A stretch of DNA of 55,096 nucleotides from Tetrahymena elliotti 4EA (GCA_000231825.2 JH720316.1:1126185-1181280), one strand, 5' to 3'. Positions 35,270 to 48,400 are shown, numbered from the stretch's first letter. Translations and numbers: made by a program. Notes: generated by a model from the letters alone, not told the origin.

Positions 35270-37562
35270 ATAAATAAATAATAAAGAAAACCTAAAATTT
35301 AATTTCGCTTTTTATTATGAAAATATTAAAATTTAAAATTTGTAAATAACATTTTATTTATCTATATCTGTATTAAATTTATTTTGAAACTAGTTTGTAT
35401 TCATTAAAATATTTTAGTTGTTAAAAAACCTGAAATTATACTTTTGCTGATTTTATTAATAAATAATCAATAACATCAAAAATCTTAGATTATGGTAAAG
35501 CTCTAGCTTCCAAAAAACTTAAAGAAGTTAATCTAAATAAAATGAATATTAATTTATTGATTTTTTTTTTGCGATATCGGCTAATTAGATTAATTTCATC
35601 ACCTTAAATATTTTCTTAAATCTACTGCTTTTATATGCAATTACTATCAATAATTTACTGATTCATGATATCTTTTTCTAACTATTAGAGACCATTTAAT
35701 TTTTTTAGTCAAGTAAGCTTTCTTGTCACATTTATAATAGAATTAAATTTAAAAATTTATTTTGTTTGCAAATTTTCATTGTCTAATTCTATTCAGAACA
35801 AGAATTTCTCCTTTGGTAGTTAAAATCTTTCCTACAAAACAAACAACTCTATTGTGATTTTTTATAAAATATCCAAAAAATGTGAGATTTTATTTCCAAA
35901 AGTCTGAGATTACCAACAAATAAATCCTTGAAATTTTTATATTTATTTCATTCATTCTCACTCTATTTTATGTTATCATCAAGAATTTAAATATAAAATC
36001 ATGTTATTATTTAAAAGAAATATTAAATAAATTTTAAAAAGTAATCTAGATACTTAGTCCAATTTGAGTTGTTTTTGTTTTAAAATTATTTAAGAAATTT
36101 TTAAATATCATGATTAATTTTCATCTTAAAAAAATTAAAGTTTTATGCAATACATTTTTATTAAGGATAGTAATTTTAATAAATAAATAAAGAATTTTAT
36201 CTGAATTTTCTTTTAAATTCAAAAATAAATTACTTGATTTTTGTCTTAAATAAATAAGTGTAGAACAATTGATGTATGAATTAGATAAAAAGAAAAATAA
36301 AGTAATGAACAAAAATAATAATTAGCTGAGCTACATGATATTTTAGAGTAAACTTTAAAAGAAAATAATAAGAGAAACTACTTTTACTTGAAATAAAGTT
36401 ATTTGCTCCTATATGTGCTTAATTCAATTATAACAAAATTATTTGAAATTCATTCAAAATTAATTATGTAAAAAGTATGTAATTCTGATTTATTCCTCTG
36501 TTTAGTTTTACTTTCTTAATGAAAAATAATAATTTTATTTTATTTTGAACGTCCCACATTTTTGAAACTAAAATCTCTCTTTTTAAATTTTATCAATTAA
36601 AATAATTTTTATTCTAAACAAATTTAAATTATTTTCAACAGAAATGAAAAACGTTTTTTTACTGTAATAAACACCTACTTAATTAATTGTTGAAAAATGA
36701 ATTCAAATATCATTTTCATTTAAATAATAGACAAAAAGAAAGACAATCAAAAAAAGTTACAAGTAAAAAAATAGAGAATCCAGAAATTAAAATTTATCAT
36801 AATAGTAAAAAAGAAGGGGTAAAGAGAGTTATTCATTTAAAGATGAATCAAATTCATATAAAAGTGGAATTGACTATACTAAATCTATAGCAAGAACTTG
36901 CTTTTGTTCTCCTACTGTTAATTAATTCAAATCAAAAATTTTATTACAAGATTTAGATCAGCCTTTTTTACTAATTTTGTGATTCCTCCTAAATTACTTT
37001 ATTACTCTTTTTAGTTACATAAACATTTCTGCAAAAAATATTCATTGTTTTTGATAGATTTTTTATGAATTGATTCAGTAAATTTTTTTAATAATTCAGA
37101 AACCTAAATGAATTCTCAAAATAAATTTAATAATATTACACCAATACTATGTCAAATCAAACTTAGTATGAAAAAAATAAAGAATCTTCTAAAATTAGAT
37201 AAGTAAAAAAAATTAAAATTAATGAGTAGATATGAAAAATTCTATTAGCAATAAAATACATTTGAATTATCATTTTATTTTAACTCTTATTAAAATACTT
37301 AAATCCAATTCTAAATTTAAAATAAAATAAATTTTGAGAATAAAATAATAAATGTGAAAAAAGAGACTGATGTAAAAAAAATAACACCATAGTGTTTTTA
37401 TATGTAACAGCTTATAAAATCTTTTCAGAATTCCAAATTTTGTCAACACAAAAGAATAGTACAAATTAAATAAAGAAAGGTCAACGTTTTAATATTGAAA
37501 ATAAAAATGAGAATAATTTTAATTGAATTATAAATTAAGAGCATAATTGTAAAAAAATTATA
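35270..37562. other. 3' flank of copy 2 and 5' flank of copy 3
   Basis: Diverged repeats of the flanks around copy 1. The segment 36687-36890 reads as a plus-strand ORF with a conserved SKKEGV..RVIHLKMNQI patch also seen in unit 1, but its frame is closed in unit 2. I treat it as non-coding or a remnant. Confidence 0.4.
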
Positions 37563-37670
37563 CAGTGAAACTTGTAAAAGTGGTCACCTCTCTATATTAG
37601 CCAAAATTTTGGAGACGGAGAGATGAAAACTCTCCCTCTCTAAGAGTACCCAAATTAACTGGTTTTACCA
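37563..37670. mobile_element. 108-bp pogo/Tc1-like MITE with TA target duplication
   Basis: A GC-richer block starting CAGTGAAACTTGTAAAAGTG and ending in the inverted counterpart AACTGGTTTTACCA, flanked on both sides by TA (37561-37562 and 37671-37672). The ends pair as imperfect inverted repeats of about 25-30 bases. The CAGTRAAAC... start is the typical terminus of pogo/Tigger and related TA-inserting elements. The matching positions in ABCG units 1 (near 24555) and 2 (near 32718) have a single TATTAAGATTTATATG without the block, giving natural empty sites. It is too short to code for a transposase, hence non-autonomous. Confidence 0.8.
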
Positions 37671-37969
37671 TATTAAGATTTATATGGTAAATAAAATTAT
37701 ACATTTTCATTAATGGTTACAAAATTAATGTCAGATTGTATCAGTGAAAATTAATGAATTACATTTTACAAATTTTCTTTTTTGATATTTGTATAATAGA
37801 ATTCTTTTATTATGTCTTTAATAAATTAATTCATAGAAAGGTAGAATAATAGAAAGATAGAAAAATTTCATTTGTGTAATTTCTGAGAATTTCTATCGAC
37901 TCGCTCTTTTTAAACATTTTCCCAACATTACATTTAAATATAAAAAGATTCAAAATAAAACAATTCAAT

Positions 37970-39866
37970 ATGTCAAAAATTATGAGTCTTGCTTAAGAGT
38001 CTAAATCTTCTTTCATGGATATCACTTATCAAAATTTGAGCTACACGATAAGACAAAAAGATGAGGAAAGAATAATTTTGAATAATATCTCAGGTCGTTT
38101 CAATAAAGGTTTGAATGCAATATTAGGAGGATCAGGAGCTGGAAAAACTTCTCTCTTAAACATTTTATCAAAGAAAATTACGTAATTTTTACAAATATGT
38201 GAAGTAAATGTTTTATAATTTTTTGAATAGTTCTTAAATGTACAAAATTGAGGGAAAAATAACTTTGAATAGGGTAGAATATGACAATTAGATGTTTTAA
38301 AAATTTGCTTGTTATGTAATGTAGGAAGATATATTACTTGCAACACTAACTGCGAGAGAATATTTAGAATTCTCAGCTAATCTTAAGCTTAAGTATTTGA
38401 CTTAAGAGTAAAGAATAGAAGAAGTTAATAAAATTATCAAATTATTCATGCTTTAAAAATGTAAAAATACATTAATAGGAGATCATTTAAATAAAGGACT
38501 TTCAGGTAACTAATCATTAACTTAAGAACTACTTATTTGTTTTTCACTGATTTGTTTAATTTTATCGTTAATTAATTAATTAATTAAAAATTTAGGTGGT
38601 GAAAAAAAGAGAGTGTGTATTGGAATTGAACTACTAGGAAACCCTAAGGTTTTATTTTTAGATGAACCAACTAGTGGATTAGATTCATTTACTGCTTACA
38701 TGATCATAAAGGCACTCAAAGATTTTGCTAATCAAGAGAATAGGACAATTATTTTTACTATTCACTAACCTTCATCTGATATTTGGGAACTTTTTGATTA
38801 AGTAACCTTATTAGTTGAAGGCTAATTTATTTACAATGGACCTAGAGATTAAACAATTGATCACTTTGCAAACTAAGGCTTTGTATGTCCTCAATACTCT
38901 AATCCTGCAGATTATTTTATGAATATTATGTAATCAAAAGATTATGAAATTTATAAAAAGCTATGGGAACAACAAGAAATAAATTATAAAAATCAATAAT
39001 TGCTCAATAAAAACATAGAATAGAATTATGCTAAGCCTTTATAAAAAGAAAATTAATTAAAAGATTTCTTTTACACAGTTAAGATTTTAACTAAGCGCTA
39101 GTTGCTTAATTTAAAGAGAAACAGAATACTTTTGAAAGCAAGATTTTTCTAATCTCTTTTTATGAACCTATTTTTAGGTTTAATTTATCTTAATACAAGT
39201 AGTAAAACTAGCACCCCACAAGAAATTTTATAAATCTGTAAATCAATTTTTCTTATTGGGTTGGGAAGCTTCTTTTCAAGTATGAACCCTTAAACAATAG
39301 CCTTTTCTTCTGAAAGAGCTGTGTTTCTTAAAGAAGAGAATTCTAAAATGTATTCCACACTAAGTTACTATATATCAAAAACACTACCTGAAATACTTGT
39401 TTGCTCTTGGTTTGGATTCCAGGTTACTTTGATTTGCTATTTTATGTATGGCTTTGGTGGAGACGCTTCAAACTTTTTCTTTTTTGCATTAAATTTCATG
39501 CTGGTAAATAACATTGGAAGCTCCATCGGAGTTCTTTCTTGTTGCACTTTTGAATAAGCTAGCATAGCTGTATCATTTGCTATTACTTTTACTTTCCCAC
39601 TAATTTTATTTTCAGGTATATACAAGAACGTAAGTGATTTACCTTCATATGTAGCTTGGTGTAAATATCTCACCCCTACATTTTACTCAACAAATGCTAT
39701 TGTGAATGATTAATTTGAAGGAAAGGATGTTTCTTATAATCCTATTGAGTAGCTACATTACAACGTTGATAAATGGCTTAGTATTTTGCTATTAATAGCA
39801 CTATATTTAGGAATAAATACAATTTCTTTTTTAATATTGAGATATCGCAGAAGAATTGTATTATGA
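37970..39866 (+). CDS. ABCG-family half transporter, copy 3
   Basis: Exons 37970-38181, 38231-38505 and 38596-39866 give 585 aa, with exon 2 (275 nt) and exon 3 (1,271 nt) exactly as long as in copy 1. Walker [10 protein letters not shown] is at about residues 53-61, followed by LSGGE across intron 2, [10 protein letters not shown], and IFTIHQPSSD. Six membrane spans end in YRRRIVL before TGA. It differs from copy 1 by a shorter N-terminus (8 residues fewer) and scattered changes, for example [10 protein letters not shown] for [10 protein letters not shown] and LTAREYLEF for LTVREYLEF. All functional motifs are retained, so this and copy 1 are the functional members of the array. They could form homo- or heterodimers with each other; substrate unknown. 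ATG 37970 aligns with the copy 1 start. Confidence 0.9.
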
Positions 39867-41466
39867 ATGATAACAAAGAAAACATAAAATTTCATTTAGC
39901 TATTTTTGATGAAAATATTTTATATAAATAAATCTTTAAAATTTGTTAAAATGTATTTTTTATTACTCAATATTTAGATCTATATTTTGAATTTCACAAA
40001 AATATTTTCATTTTTTTAAAATCTGAAATTTAATTTCATTGATTTTATTAATTAAACTCAAGACATTTAGAATTTTAGATTGTGGTTAAGCTTCTTTTCC
40101 AAAAAACTTAATGATATTAATCTCAATTAAATGTATATTAATTTATTGATATTTTTACTACTGTGAAATCAGCTAATTAGATTATTTTCATCACCTAATA
40201 AATATTTTCTTAAATCTGCTTTTGAATGCAATTACTATCAATAATTTACTGATTCTTGATATCTTTTTTAAGCTATTAGAGATCAACTATTTTTATTGAT
40301 ACTACTATTTTTAGTATCATAATAAGCTTTTACTTCTCAGATTTAGTAATTGAATTAAACTTAAAACTTATTTTGTTAGCCAATTTTCAGGTTCAAATTA
40401 TATTTGGAACAATAATTTTTCTTTTGGCAATTAATATCTTTCCAACAAAACAAATCAAAAACTCATATGTGAACTTTTTTATAAAAATATCAAAAACATG
40501 TGAGGTTTTATTTACAAAAGTTTATGATTATCTTTCTGAAAACTCATGAACTTTTTGAATTAATTCACTTCATTCACTATCACTTTTTAAATTTAATGTT
40601 ATTATCAAGAATTATAAAATTTAATTTAACAATTAGCTTGAAATTAATGTCATGATGAATCTTTTAAAATGTTTTTATAATTCTCTAAAAAAAAGAGATC
40701 ATTAAAATGAAAAAAATTGATTAGAACAGTATGCGAAAAAAAAGATTTGCATTAATAAAATATACATTGTGCTAAAAATTGATAAATATTTAAAAAGATA
40801 GATAATATGATCAAACCAAAAGTTAATCAATTTAGAATCATACCATACATGAAAAATGATAAATTTTATATTTCAAAAATATTACTATTTATCAAATATT
40901 TTTAAGGACTTATATTTTTTCTCAATAAATCATTAAATCAGAATTTATCACCTTTTTATCAATTATAAAATTAAAATGGATTTGTCTATACACATAATCA
41001 GACATTATGATATAATTTCTCCAAGTCTAAATAGAAAATTACCATCAATAACTTAAAAAATTTAGATTGAAAAATAAAAATAAAGCAAATTGATTATGTA
41101 AATTTGTTGATAAATAATCTACCCACCCTTTATATATGATTATCTTTTGTTTATCAAAAAAATCTAATTAAAAAACTTTATTTTGATCAGAAGAAGCTGA
41201 AAAAATTTTAATTAGATGAAGTGAGAGAAATAATTGGTGTTGTTAAAATTTGATAATTAAAAAAGTTTATCTATCTATATAAAAATTAAATTGATTTACT
41301 TCACCAAATTATATTTAGGTAGAGCATTAATTCATCAAAAAGAAATTTATTTGGATAAATTATGCAGATATATTATTCAAATAAGACTAATTCTAACATA
41401 ATAAGGCAAAAATAAGAATAAATAATAATATTTCTAATAAAAATTTAATTTGTAATAATTTAAACG
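39867..41466. other. 3' flank of ABCG copy 3 and spacer before the vWA gene
   Basis: 39867 to about 40620 is a decayed version of the ABCG 3' flank. The remainder is AT-rich and should include the promoter of the vWA-domain gene. The vWA frame is open back to a TGA at 41251-41253, so a start further upstream (for example 41362) cannot be excluded from sequence alone. Confidence 0.4.
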
Positions 41467-44071
41467 ATGATGCTTGATGAAGATTAACTGATTGTTCTTA
41501 TAAGTAAGAATAATTAAAAAATATAAATGAAGGAGCTCAATATTAAATAGAGTGTTTATAATTCTGTATTAAGAACTGACATTGTTTAAAAATTTAATTT
41601 TGAAAACAGATTCTACATTTTGTACAAAGATAATCCTTATAGAAAGAAATTAGAAATATAATTTGGTGATAGAATTGTAAAGACTAAATTAGAAGAGAAT
41701 TCTAAAGTAAAACAAAATCAGAATAATGGGCTAAATTTAGCAGAGTAAATACTTGATAAGTATTAAGATTATAAAGTAATTGAATTATAAGACTGCAATT
41801 ATGTTCAAAAAGAAAACGACTCAATTACTGTTAAGTTTTCTTAAATAGGAAAAATTTTATGCAAATTAAGCTGCATGTATTACATAATAATTAAACAATT
41901 TTCAAAGCAACTTTTAGAAGGAATTAAAAATTATAATTTAAATATCTATCTAAACGCATCATCTTAGATTGATTTTTTAAAGGTATAAAGTAAGGCTAAA
42001 ACAAGCATTTGGTTGCAAAGCTCTAAGAGAAGTGCTTCAATAAGTTAATAAAATTAAGCTACTATGGAGGATCTCATTTTATATTACAGGCATAAAAATA
42101 TTGGAATTCCTTAAATATCTTTTGGCAGAGAAAAAAATAATCAAATAATATTAATGATTGATTATTTACCTCCTTTTAATGTTGAATAAAATTTTCGTAA
42201 ATGCCTAAAAGAAAGTCAGCTTTCTAATAAAGAAAAAGAGAGTTAATTATAATTTGCTTTGGAGAGTATTGAATTCTGTATAGTCATGGACACAAGCTCT
42301 TCTTTAATGAAATTCGATACATTTCAAATGAAGTATTTACTCAATCAATCATTGTAATATATAGAAAATACTATTGTCAAAACTGCTGATCAGGATAGTG
42401 ATAATCCATAATAAAAGATATCTCATTATATCAGTTTTTCTTATCTTGATTCTACTGGATGGGTTAAATCTGGTTTGTAAGAAAAATAAAATACCATAGA
42501 ACAGCATTTTGTTATTAAAAATCAATTATTTCCTTAAATTGAATGGAAAAAAGAAAAATCAAACCTAAAATCATTCTTAAAAGACTTTTAAAATTATAAA
42601 AACAACTCCAAAATTCCAAGAATTCTATTTTTAATTACTTAAGGTCTTTGGATTGATTTTGATGAATCATTAATCGAATTATAAAGCTTTTACAGAAACA
42701 CTAGAAATTTACATCCTTATCAAGCAGGAAACTGTCTTATTGATCAAAAAGAAAGCTAATAAGAAACTAAAAATGATTAAACAAAAAATAACCAAAAAGA
42801 AATTCAATAAGAGAATTCAAATGATTCACCATAAAAACCAAAAGAAACTCAAGATAATTTGAGGTATTCTGAGATATTAGATGTGTTTTTGTTATATTAA
42901 GGCAAGGAATCCATTGAATAATAAAAAATTCCTGAGGTGATTACAAAAGAAAAATTTTTTACAAGGACAAATATAGAGGAATTCCCTTAGGATCTTCTTT
43001 AATATTTAAAGAAACACTCTGATTTTTTTATTGAAACGCTCTCTCAAGATATAGAATGCTCTACTCTGCCTTTGAAGCAACATAAAGAACAACAAAAAAA
43101 TGATTTTAGCTTAAATTTTAACTAAATCTTTTAGTAATTTATTGTTCTGAAATAAAATTCTTAAAATTTCCTTGGATTTTTGAGATTCTTTGATTGGAGA
43201 ATCAGATAATAATACTAAGTAAAAATATAATTCCCTTCATAACAAAAAGATGATTAAAAGGATTATCTTGAGGCTAACGATATTGCTTCAGCAGGTTTAA
43301 TTTAATTGATTTAATGCAGCAATAACTTATCTGCTTTGGATTTTATTAAAAAAGCTTCAAATGTAAATAGTATTCATACTTAATTTAACAATGAAGTATT
43401 CAAATTTTATGATTTAAATTAAAATCTATCAAGTGATTCTAGTATTTAAGAAATCTAAATTTCTACTTAAAAAACAAGTTAAAAAGCATCCTCAATTAAA
43501 TCATAAAACCCTTAAATTATAAAATATTCAACTTTAAAAGTAGAAACAAACTTAAAAATCAGTGAAATTCCTCTAGAAATTGTCCAATAAAAAACAACTA
43601 AATTAGACAAAATTTAGGAGAAAAGTGTTAAAAAAGCAAATTAGATTCTTTAAAATTAAATCAAGTAATTCACTAAAATTCATAAATTATTCTTTCAATT
43701 TAAAAAATTTTTACTCATTTTAAATAAATAGCTCTCCTAAAATCTTGCAATTGTTAGTTAATAATTTTGAAGACCATGGCTTTTGGAAGTACAGTGAAGT
43801 TTTATTAAATCTTATTAGTTTTAACAAAGAGAGATTCCTTGAAATAAAGAGAAAAATATCTTAATGTAAAGTAGAACATAATATTAACAACTTGATTATG
43901 ACTTGTATAATACTGATATGTCTAAGAATCCAATTCAAGAGTTACTATGGCAGTTGGTAAAACTGTTAATTAAAATCAACTAAATGGATTGATGCCAGCT
44001 TCCCTTAAAATGTATATGTCAAAGTGCTAAAGTATGCAAAAGAAGAATATGATAAATCTATTAAAAAATGA
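41467..44071 (+). CDS. von Willebrand factor A-like domain protein
   Basis: Exons 41467-43664 and 43732-44071 give 845 aa in the ciliate code, ending at TGA 44069-44071. A vWA-like fold is suggested by a MIDAS-type motif in FCIVMDTSSSLMKFD (D-x-S-x-S, residues 275-279) after a hydrophobic strand. About 125 residues later comes a second strand, RILFLITQGLWIDFDE, with the charge pattern expected of the domain. The N-terminal third resembles the soluble adaptor part seen in ciliate and slime-mould vWA proteins. The middle is Q/K-rich. The C-terminal exon (FEDHGFWKYSEVLLNLISFN, later KWIDASFPQNVYVKVLKYAK) is well formed, which supports the splice. No signal peptide or TM segment is seen, so it is probably cytoplasmic. 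Metal-dependent protein binding is the family role; the partner is unknown. The start could instead be 41527 (20 residues shorter). Confidence 0.78.
43665..43731 (+). other. Intron of the vWA-domain gene
   Basis: 67 nt, GTAATTCACT to AAATAAATAG. Without splicing the frame ends at TGA 43768-43770. With splicing it continues 113 more residues with clearly protein-like composition. Confidence 0.75.
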
Positions 44072-45422
44072 ACCTAATTATGATATTTAAATAAAAGAAT
44101 TTATTGTGATTAGAGAAAATTAACCAAATACTAAAAAAATTAATTCATATTTATTTGATATATCTATTTAATATTTGAATAAGACTACTCTTTATATTCT
44201 ATGTTGTATAAAAATTACAAATCACTTTTAATTAATAATTTAGAATAATAATTCACTAAATCAAATTAAAATAAAAGACAATCTAGCAAAATTAGATTTA
44301 ATTTGTAAAATTAATAATATTTGTATAATAATTTATAATACATATCAATTATCCCTTCAAACCTCTTTTAACTAATATGAAATAATTGGCAAAGAAGATC
44401 TTTATTTTAACCAATTCATGCATAAGGTAAATTTTAAAAATAAACACAAAATTTAATCATGAAAATCCTAATTCTTATTTGAATTGATTCGCTCTATTTA
44501 AATTGTAAATTTAATAAGTTTAATTCATTTTTAATAAACATTTTAGAATTCACTCACTCAAAATAACCATCAAACCATTTGTATTATTATATAGAAAATA
44601 ATTCATTAAAAATTATTTTAATTTCTAAAAAAGAAAATTTTAATTTAAACATGAAATTTTAGCAAAATTTATTTATTATTGTGAAAAGCATTAAAAAAAA
44701 ATATTTTAAATAACTCTATATCTATCAAAGTTTTTATGTTGATTAATTCAATTAAATTGTTTGAGTTTTTTGAAACTTTAAAAAAAGTTTGATAAATACT
44801 TTTGAATTTTCGGATTTTAAATATAAAATTTTGAATTTTGGGATTTTAAATATAAAATTTTGAATTTTAAAAAAATGATTTTAAAAAATTAAGTTATTTT
44901 TCTTTTATTTTGAATTTTTATTTAAGGTAAGAATTTAAAACCATATTTGCATTTTTATTTGTAAAAAAGAGTAATATGGGTGAGTGCTTTCTAAAGGTTA
45001 TAATAATATTCAATTAAATATTAGAAAATGCATGCATAAAATTTAATTATTAATTAGTATTTTGTGTTGATTTCTTTAATGAAAAAAAAAGTAAACAAAG
45101 TTATGCCAAGTAAAAATTGACAAGAATTTTTGTAAAAACAATAAAGTAATGGCAATTAATAAAATAAATTCTGTTTATTTGTTCATCTTTTTAAATCCAT
45201 TATTTTTTTGAAATTTATAAATTTGAATGCATAATAAAAAGTTTACTTTGATAAATAAAGAGGTTTATTGAAATTATAAACCTATCTAAATGATGTGCAT
45301 AGTAGATAATATGAAAAATAAGAATGAAAAATAATATAATAATGTAATTAATAATTCTTCTAATAATTGAAGTTAAATAAAATAAGAGATAATAACTATT
45401 AATACAGCCTTGATTAAGTATT
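44072..45422. other. Intergenic region between vWA gene and kinase C
   Basis: AT-rich spacer of 1.35 kb holding the 3' end of the vWA gene, a short tandem repeat (44800-44868) and presumably the kinase C promoter. No gene or RNA is supported. Confidence 0.45.
44800..44868. repeat. 29-bp tandem repeat, about 2.4 copies
   Basis: TTTTGAATTTTSGGATTTTA plus AATATAAAA repeats at 44800 and 44829, with a partial third copy from 44858. The two full units differ at one base (C or G). Confidence 0.85.
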
Positions 45423-48400
45423 ATGAAGAATTTATAAGACAAGTAACAAAATGCCCAAATAAAATAAAACTCTAAATTAAATATAATTAACTCTAATAGT
45501 ACTCATATTATCAATTAAATAATCATATATTTGTACCTTATTGCTTTGGCATGTGTTTGCTTCTTTCAACTTTAGCAAAAGCTTTTCGGATCATTACTTT
45601 TTTTAAATTTAATGGCATTTTACTTACTAATATTTACATAAAGAGGCTCTAAATACAAAAATCCAGTACCAAATGAAAATGAAATCCCAAAAGAAGGAAT
45701 GCAATAGACAAGAAGGAATAAAAATATAAATAAAATTTAAAAATCGGAAGGAATTCTTTAAGATTTTTTTGTAGTTTTGATTATTTCTACTATTTACATA
45801 TCTACTTTTGAAGTGGTTATGTTAATTAAAACAAACTGTCAGCTTATTATAGTTCTATCAATGTTTATATAATCTTTTTTGGTTTAGTACACACCTAATA
45901 TTAGAAATTTTAAATTAAACTTAATACACACTTTAGCATTATAGACATACTCTCTTATTCGACTGTAAGTGACTTATCAATTCGATTACCTAAGTGCCTT
46001 TATTAATGTGCTATTTTTCTTTCAGTAAGTCTTAAGAAATGTTGTATTTTTTAAGGGAACTTTAAAAAAAGTTTTTGATCCTTAAAAACACAAGAGTTAA
46101 AAGAATCTTGCCCAAAGTTTTTATTAAAGTATTTAATAACTAATACCTGAAGGATTAGCAGTAATTGATTAAAATAAATAAATAATATTTTCTAACGCAG
46201 CTCTTCAGAGTATTCTATAAACAAAGAATAACAAGGATCTATAATAAATTCTATTTAATTTAGGATAAATAAAAGCTGATTAAAATTCAGGTAGTAAGTT
46301 AGATGAAGAAAAAAACAAATAACAACAAAGCAATTTATTATAAATAAATTAAAATAATCACATAGAAGAAACAAAAGGGAAAAAATAAGATGCTTTTAAA
46401 TTTACTAAATTTAATAGTATTAATAAAGATAACTTGAAATAAAAAAATAAAAAAATGAATAGAATGAATACAGTTAATACAAATAATCTTCATAAAACTT
46501 TGAGCCTATCCATAGTACAAAATAAACTCTAAAAATCCAAAACAGAAATATATCAATGTAATAAGACTAAAACAGCAACAGCAACAACAACAACTAACTA
46601 AATTCAATCCAAATTATCCTTGCATGTAAAAAATTTTTCATCTACTCCTTTATTTTTTATATAGGGAGGAGGGGGGATGGGAGGTATTTATTATTTTAAT
46701 TAATAAATTATTTTACAAATCAAAAATTTTTTTATCCCTATCCTTCAATATAAAAATTATTATTGAAATCCTCTCTTAATTAACAAACAAACAAAAAATT
46801 AGTTTACATTATTTAAATTTTTAAAATAGGAAATTCTTGAAAAGAAGATAAATTTAGAGGAGAAATCTGCTTAATTTCAAAAAAGTGAGAAAGAAATTTA
46901 GAGTTAATTCAAATAAATCTAAAATGAATAAAGAATAAATTGTAAAGAAAGGCAATGCTAAATATAGATGCATATAAAATTAGCAGAAAAAATATATAAT
47001 GACAATAAAATAGAGGCAGATGATTTATATTAAGACAGTAGCTTGAAATGTTAATTAAATTAATTTTAACTTTTAAATTTTTAAAAATAATTAGGTTAAC
47101 ATTAAGAAGATGCCAATAGAATCTTATTCAATTAAGAAGAAATCCAAAATGTAAAGTCTTAAAATAATTTATTATAATATTCAAATATAATAAATAGGGT
47201 TTGGATAGAATTATATAACTCACATAAAATCTACATGTTTAAGGAGATGATAATAAAACTTAAGATGAATAAACAAACCAAAATACTAATACTGAAAACA
47301 ATTAAACAAACGAGCCTCTGAAAACTAATTTTAACTTTCTTAGTTCAATTAACAAAAAACAATTTGAAATGAAAATAAGAAATATTAGTATTTAATTATG
47401 AATCTGAGATTTTATATTTACCTTTATTTATGAAATAGAAAATAAAGTTGCAAATGAAATCACAAAAGAAAAGATTAATTTCTCGGATATTGTAGATAGA
47501 CTGTTTTAGAAAGCTTAAATTAACGAAAATAATAAATAAGCATATAAAATTGTAGAAAGTTTAGATAAAAAGTAATCTTTTCTTTATTTTCAATGATTTT
47601 TATTAATTAAAAAAATTAATAGGAAATCCATCACTTAACACTACAAATAATTTGATGGTGATCTAAATTATACACAATAGGCAAACAATATTACTAAACT
47701 TTAAGTAAAATTTATTTTTTATAAAAAAATCTATTAAAAATTACAAAAAATATTAAATAGGTTAGATATTAAAATAAAGATTTGATTATTTAATTTATCC
47801 CTATTGATTTAGTTATCTAGTAAGACTAAAAAAATAAAGAACCTTTAGTTTTTATCATAGTTCAAGAGCTTTGGGAAGAATTCTATGAAAGTAAAGTCTA
47901 AGAAATCTAAAAAGAGAAAATGAAAATATTCGCTACACTTTCACATGAATTAAGAACTCCTCTTAATTGTTCTATTTCTATGTTGGAAGTGTTGAAAGAT
48001 GAACTCTAATAAGATTAAGCTTATTAATTTTGTATTGAAGAATATATAGTTCCAGCTCTTTTCTCTAATAAACTTCTTTTAAACTAAATAAATGATATAC
48101 TTGATTTTGTATAAATGGATTGTGGGAAATTTAAATATTCATTCTTAGATTTTAACATAATTAGTCTTTTAAAAGACTGCAGTAAGCTTGTGAGCATCTA
48201 AGCCTAAATGAAGAATTTACAAGTCATTGTTTTTTATGATTAAAAAATGGACTAGATTGTTTGTTCAGATCCAAACAGAATTCGCTAAATTTTACTTAAT
48301 TTTTTATCAAATTCTTTGAAATTCACTCAATAAGGATATATAGAAATAGGCATCCTTTAAGTTTGCAAAAATATTTATCAATTATATGTTAAGGATACAG

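Larger units (their letters stand above)
31403..36405 (+). repeat. ABCG tandem unit 2
   Basis: Direct repeat of about 5.0 kb carrying ABCG copy 2. It starts at CTGCTCCTATATGTGCCTAA, which recurs as CTCCTATATGTGCTTAATTC at the start of unit 3. Coding parts are much better conserved between units than flanks, which carry many indels. Confidence 0.8.
36406..40620 (+). repeat. ABCG tandem unit 3
   Basis: Third direct repeat, carrying ABCG copy 3 and, uniquely, the small element at 37563-37670. The recognisable 3' flank homology fades by about 40620. Confidence 0.75.

Noticed and set aside
36687..36890. Conserved upstream ORF in ABCG flank (KKEGV..RVIHLKMNQI)
   Set aside because: The same segment in unit 2 has a TGA in frame, and the N-terminal part is shifted in unit 1; conservation is explained by the unit duplication.
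38041..38346. Minus-strand ORF of 101 codons
   Set aside because: Antisense to exons 1-2 of ABCG copy 3, across an intron that the plus-strand gene needs; shadow.
39437..39673. Minus-strand ORF of 78 codons
   Set aside because: Lies antisense to the membrane domain of ABCG copy 3, in a frame without independent support; a shadow ORF.
46021..46060. Intron starting GTAAGT right after the kinase C sensor region
   Set aside because: The sequence stays in one frame without splicing, and aligned kinases A and B are coding across the same point (VLQNIKNL, ILSNIIFF).
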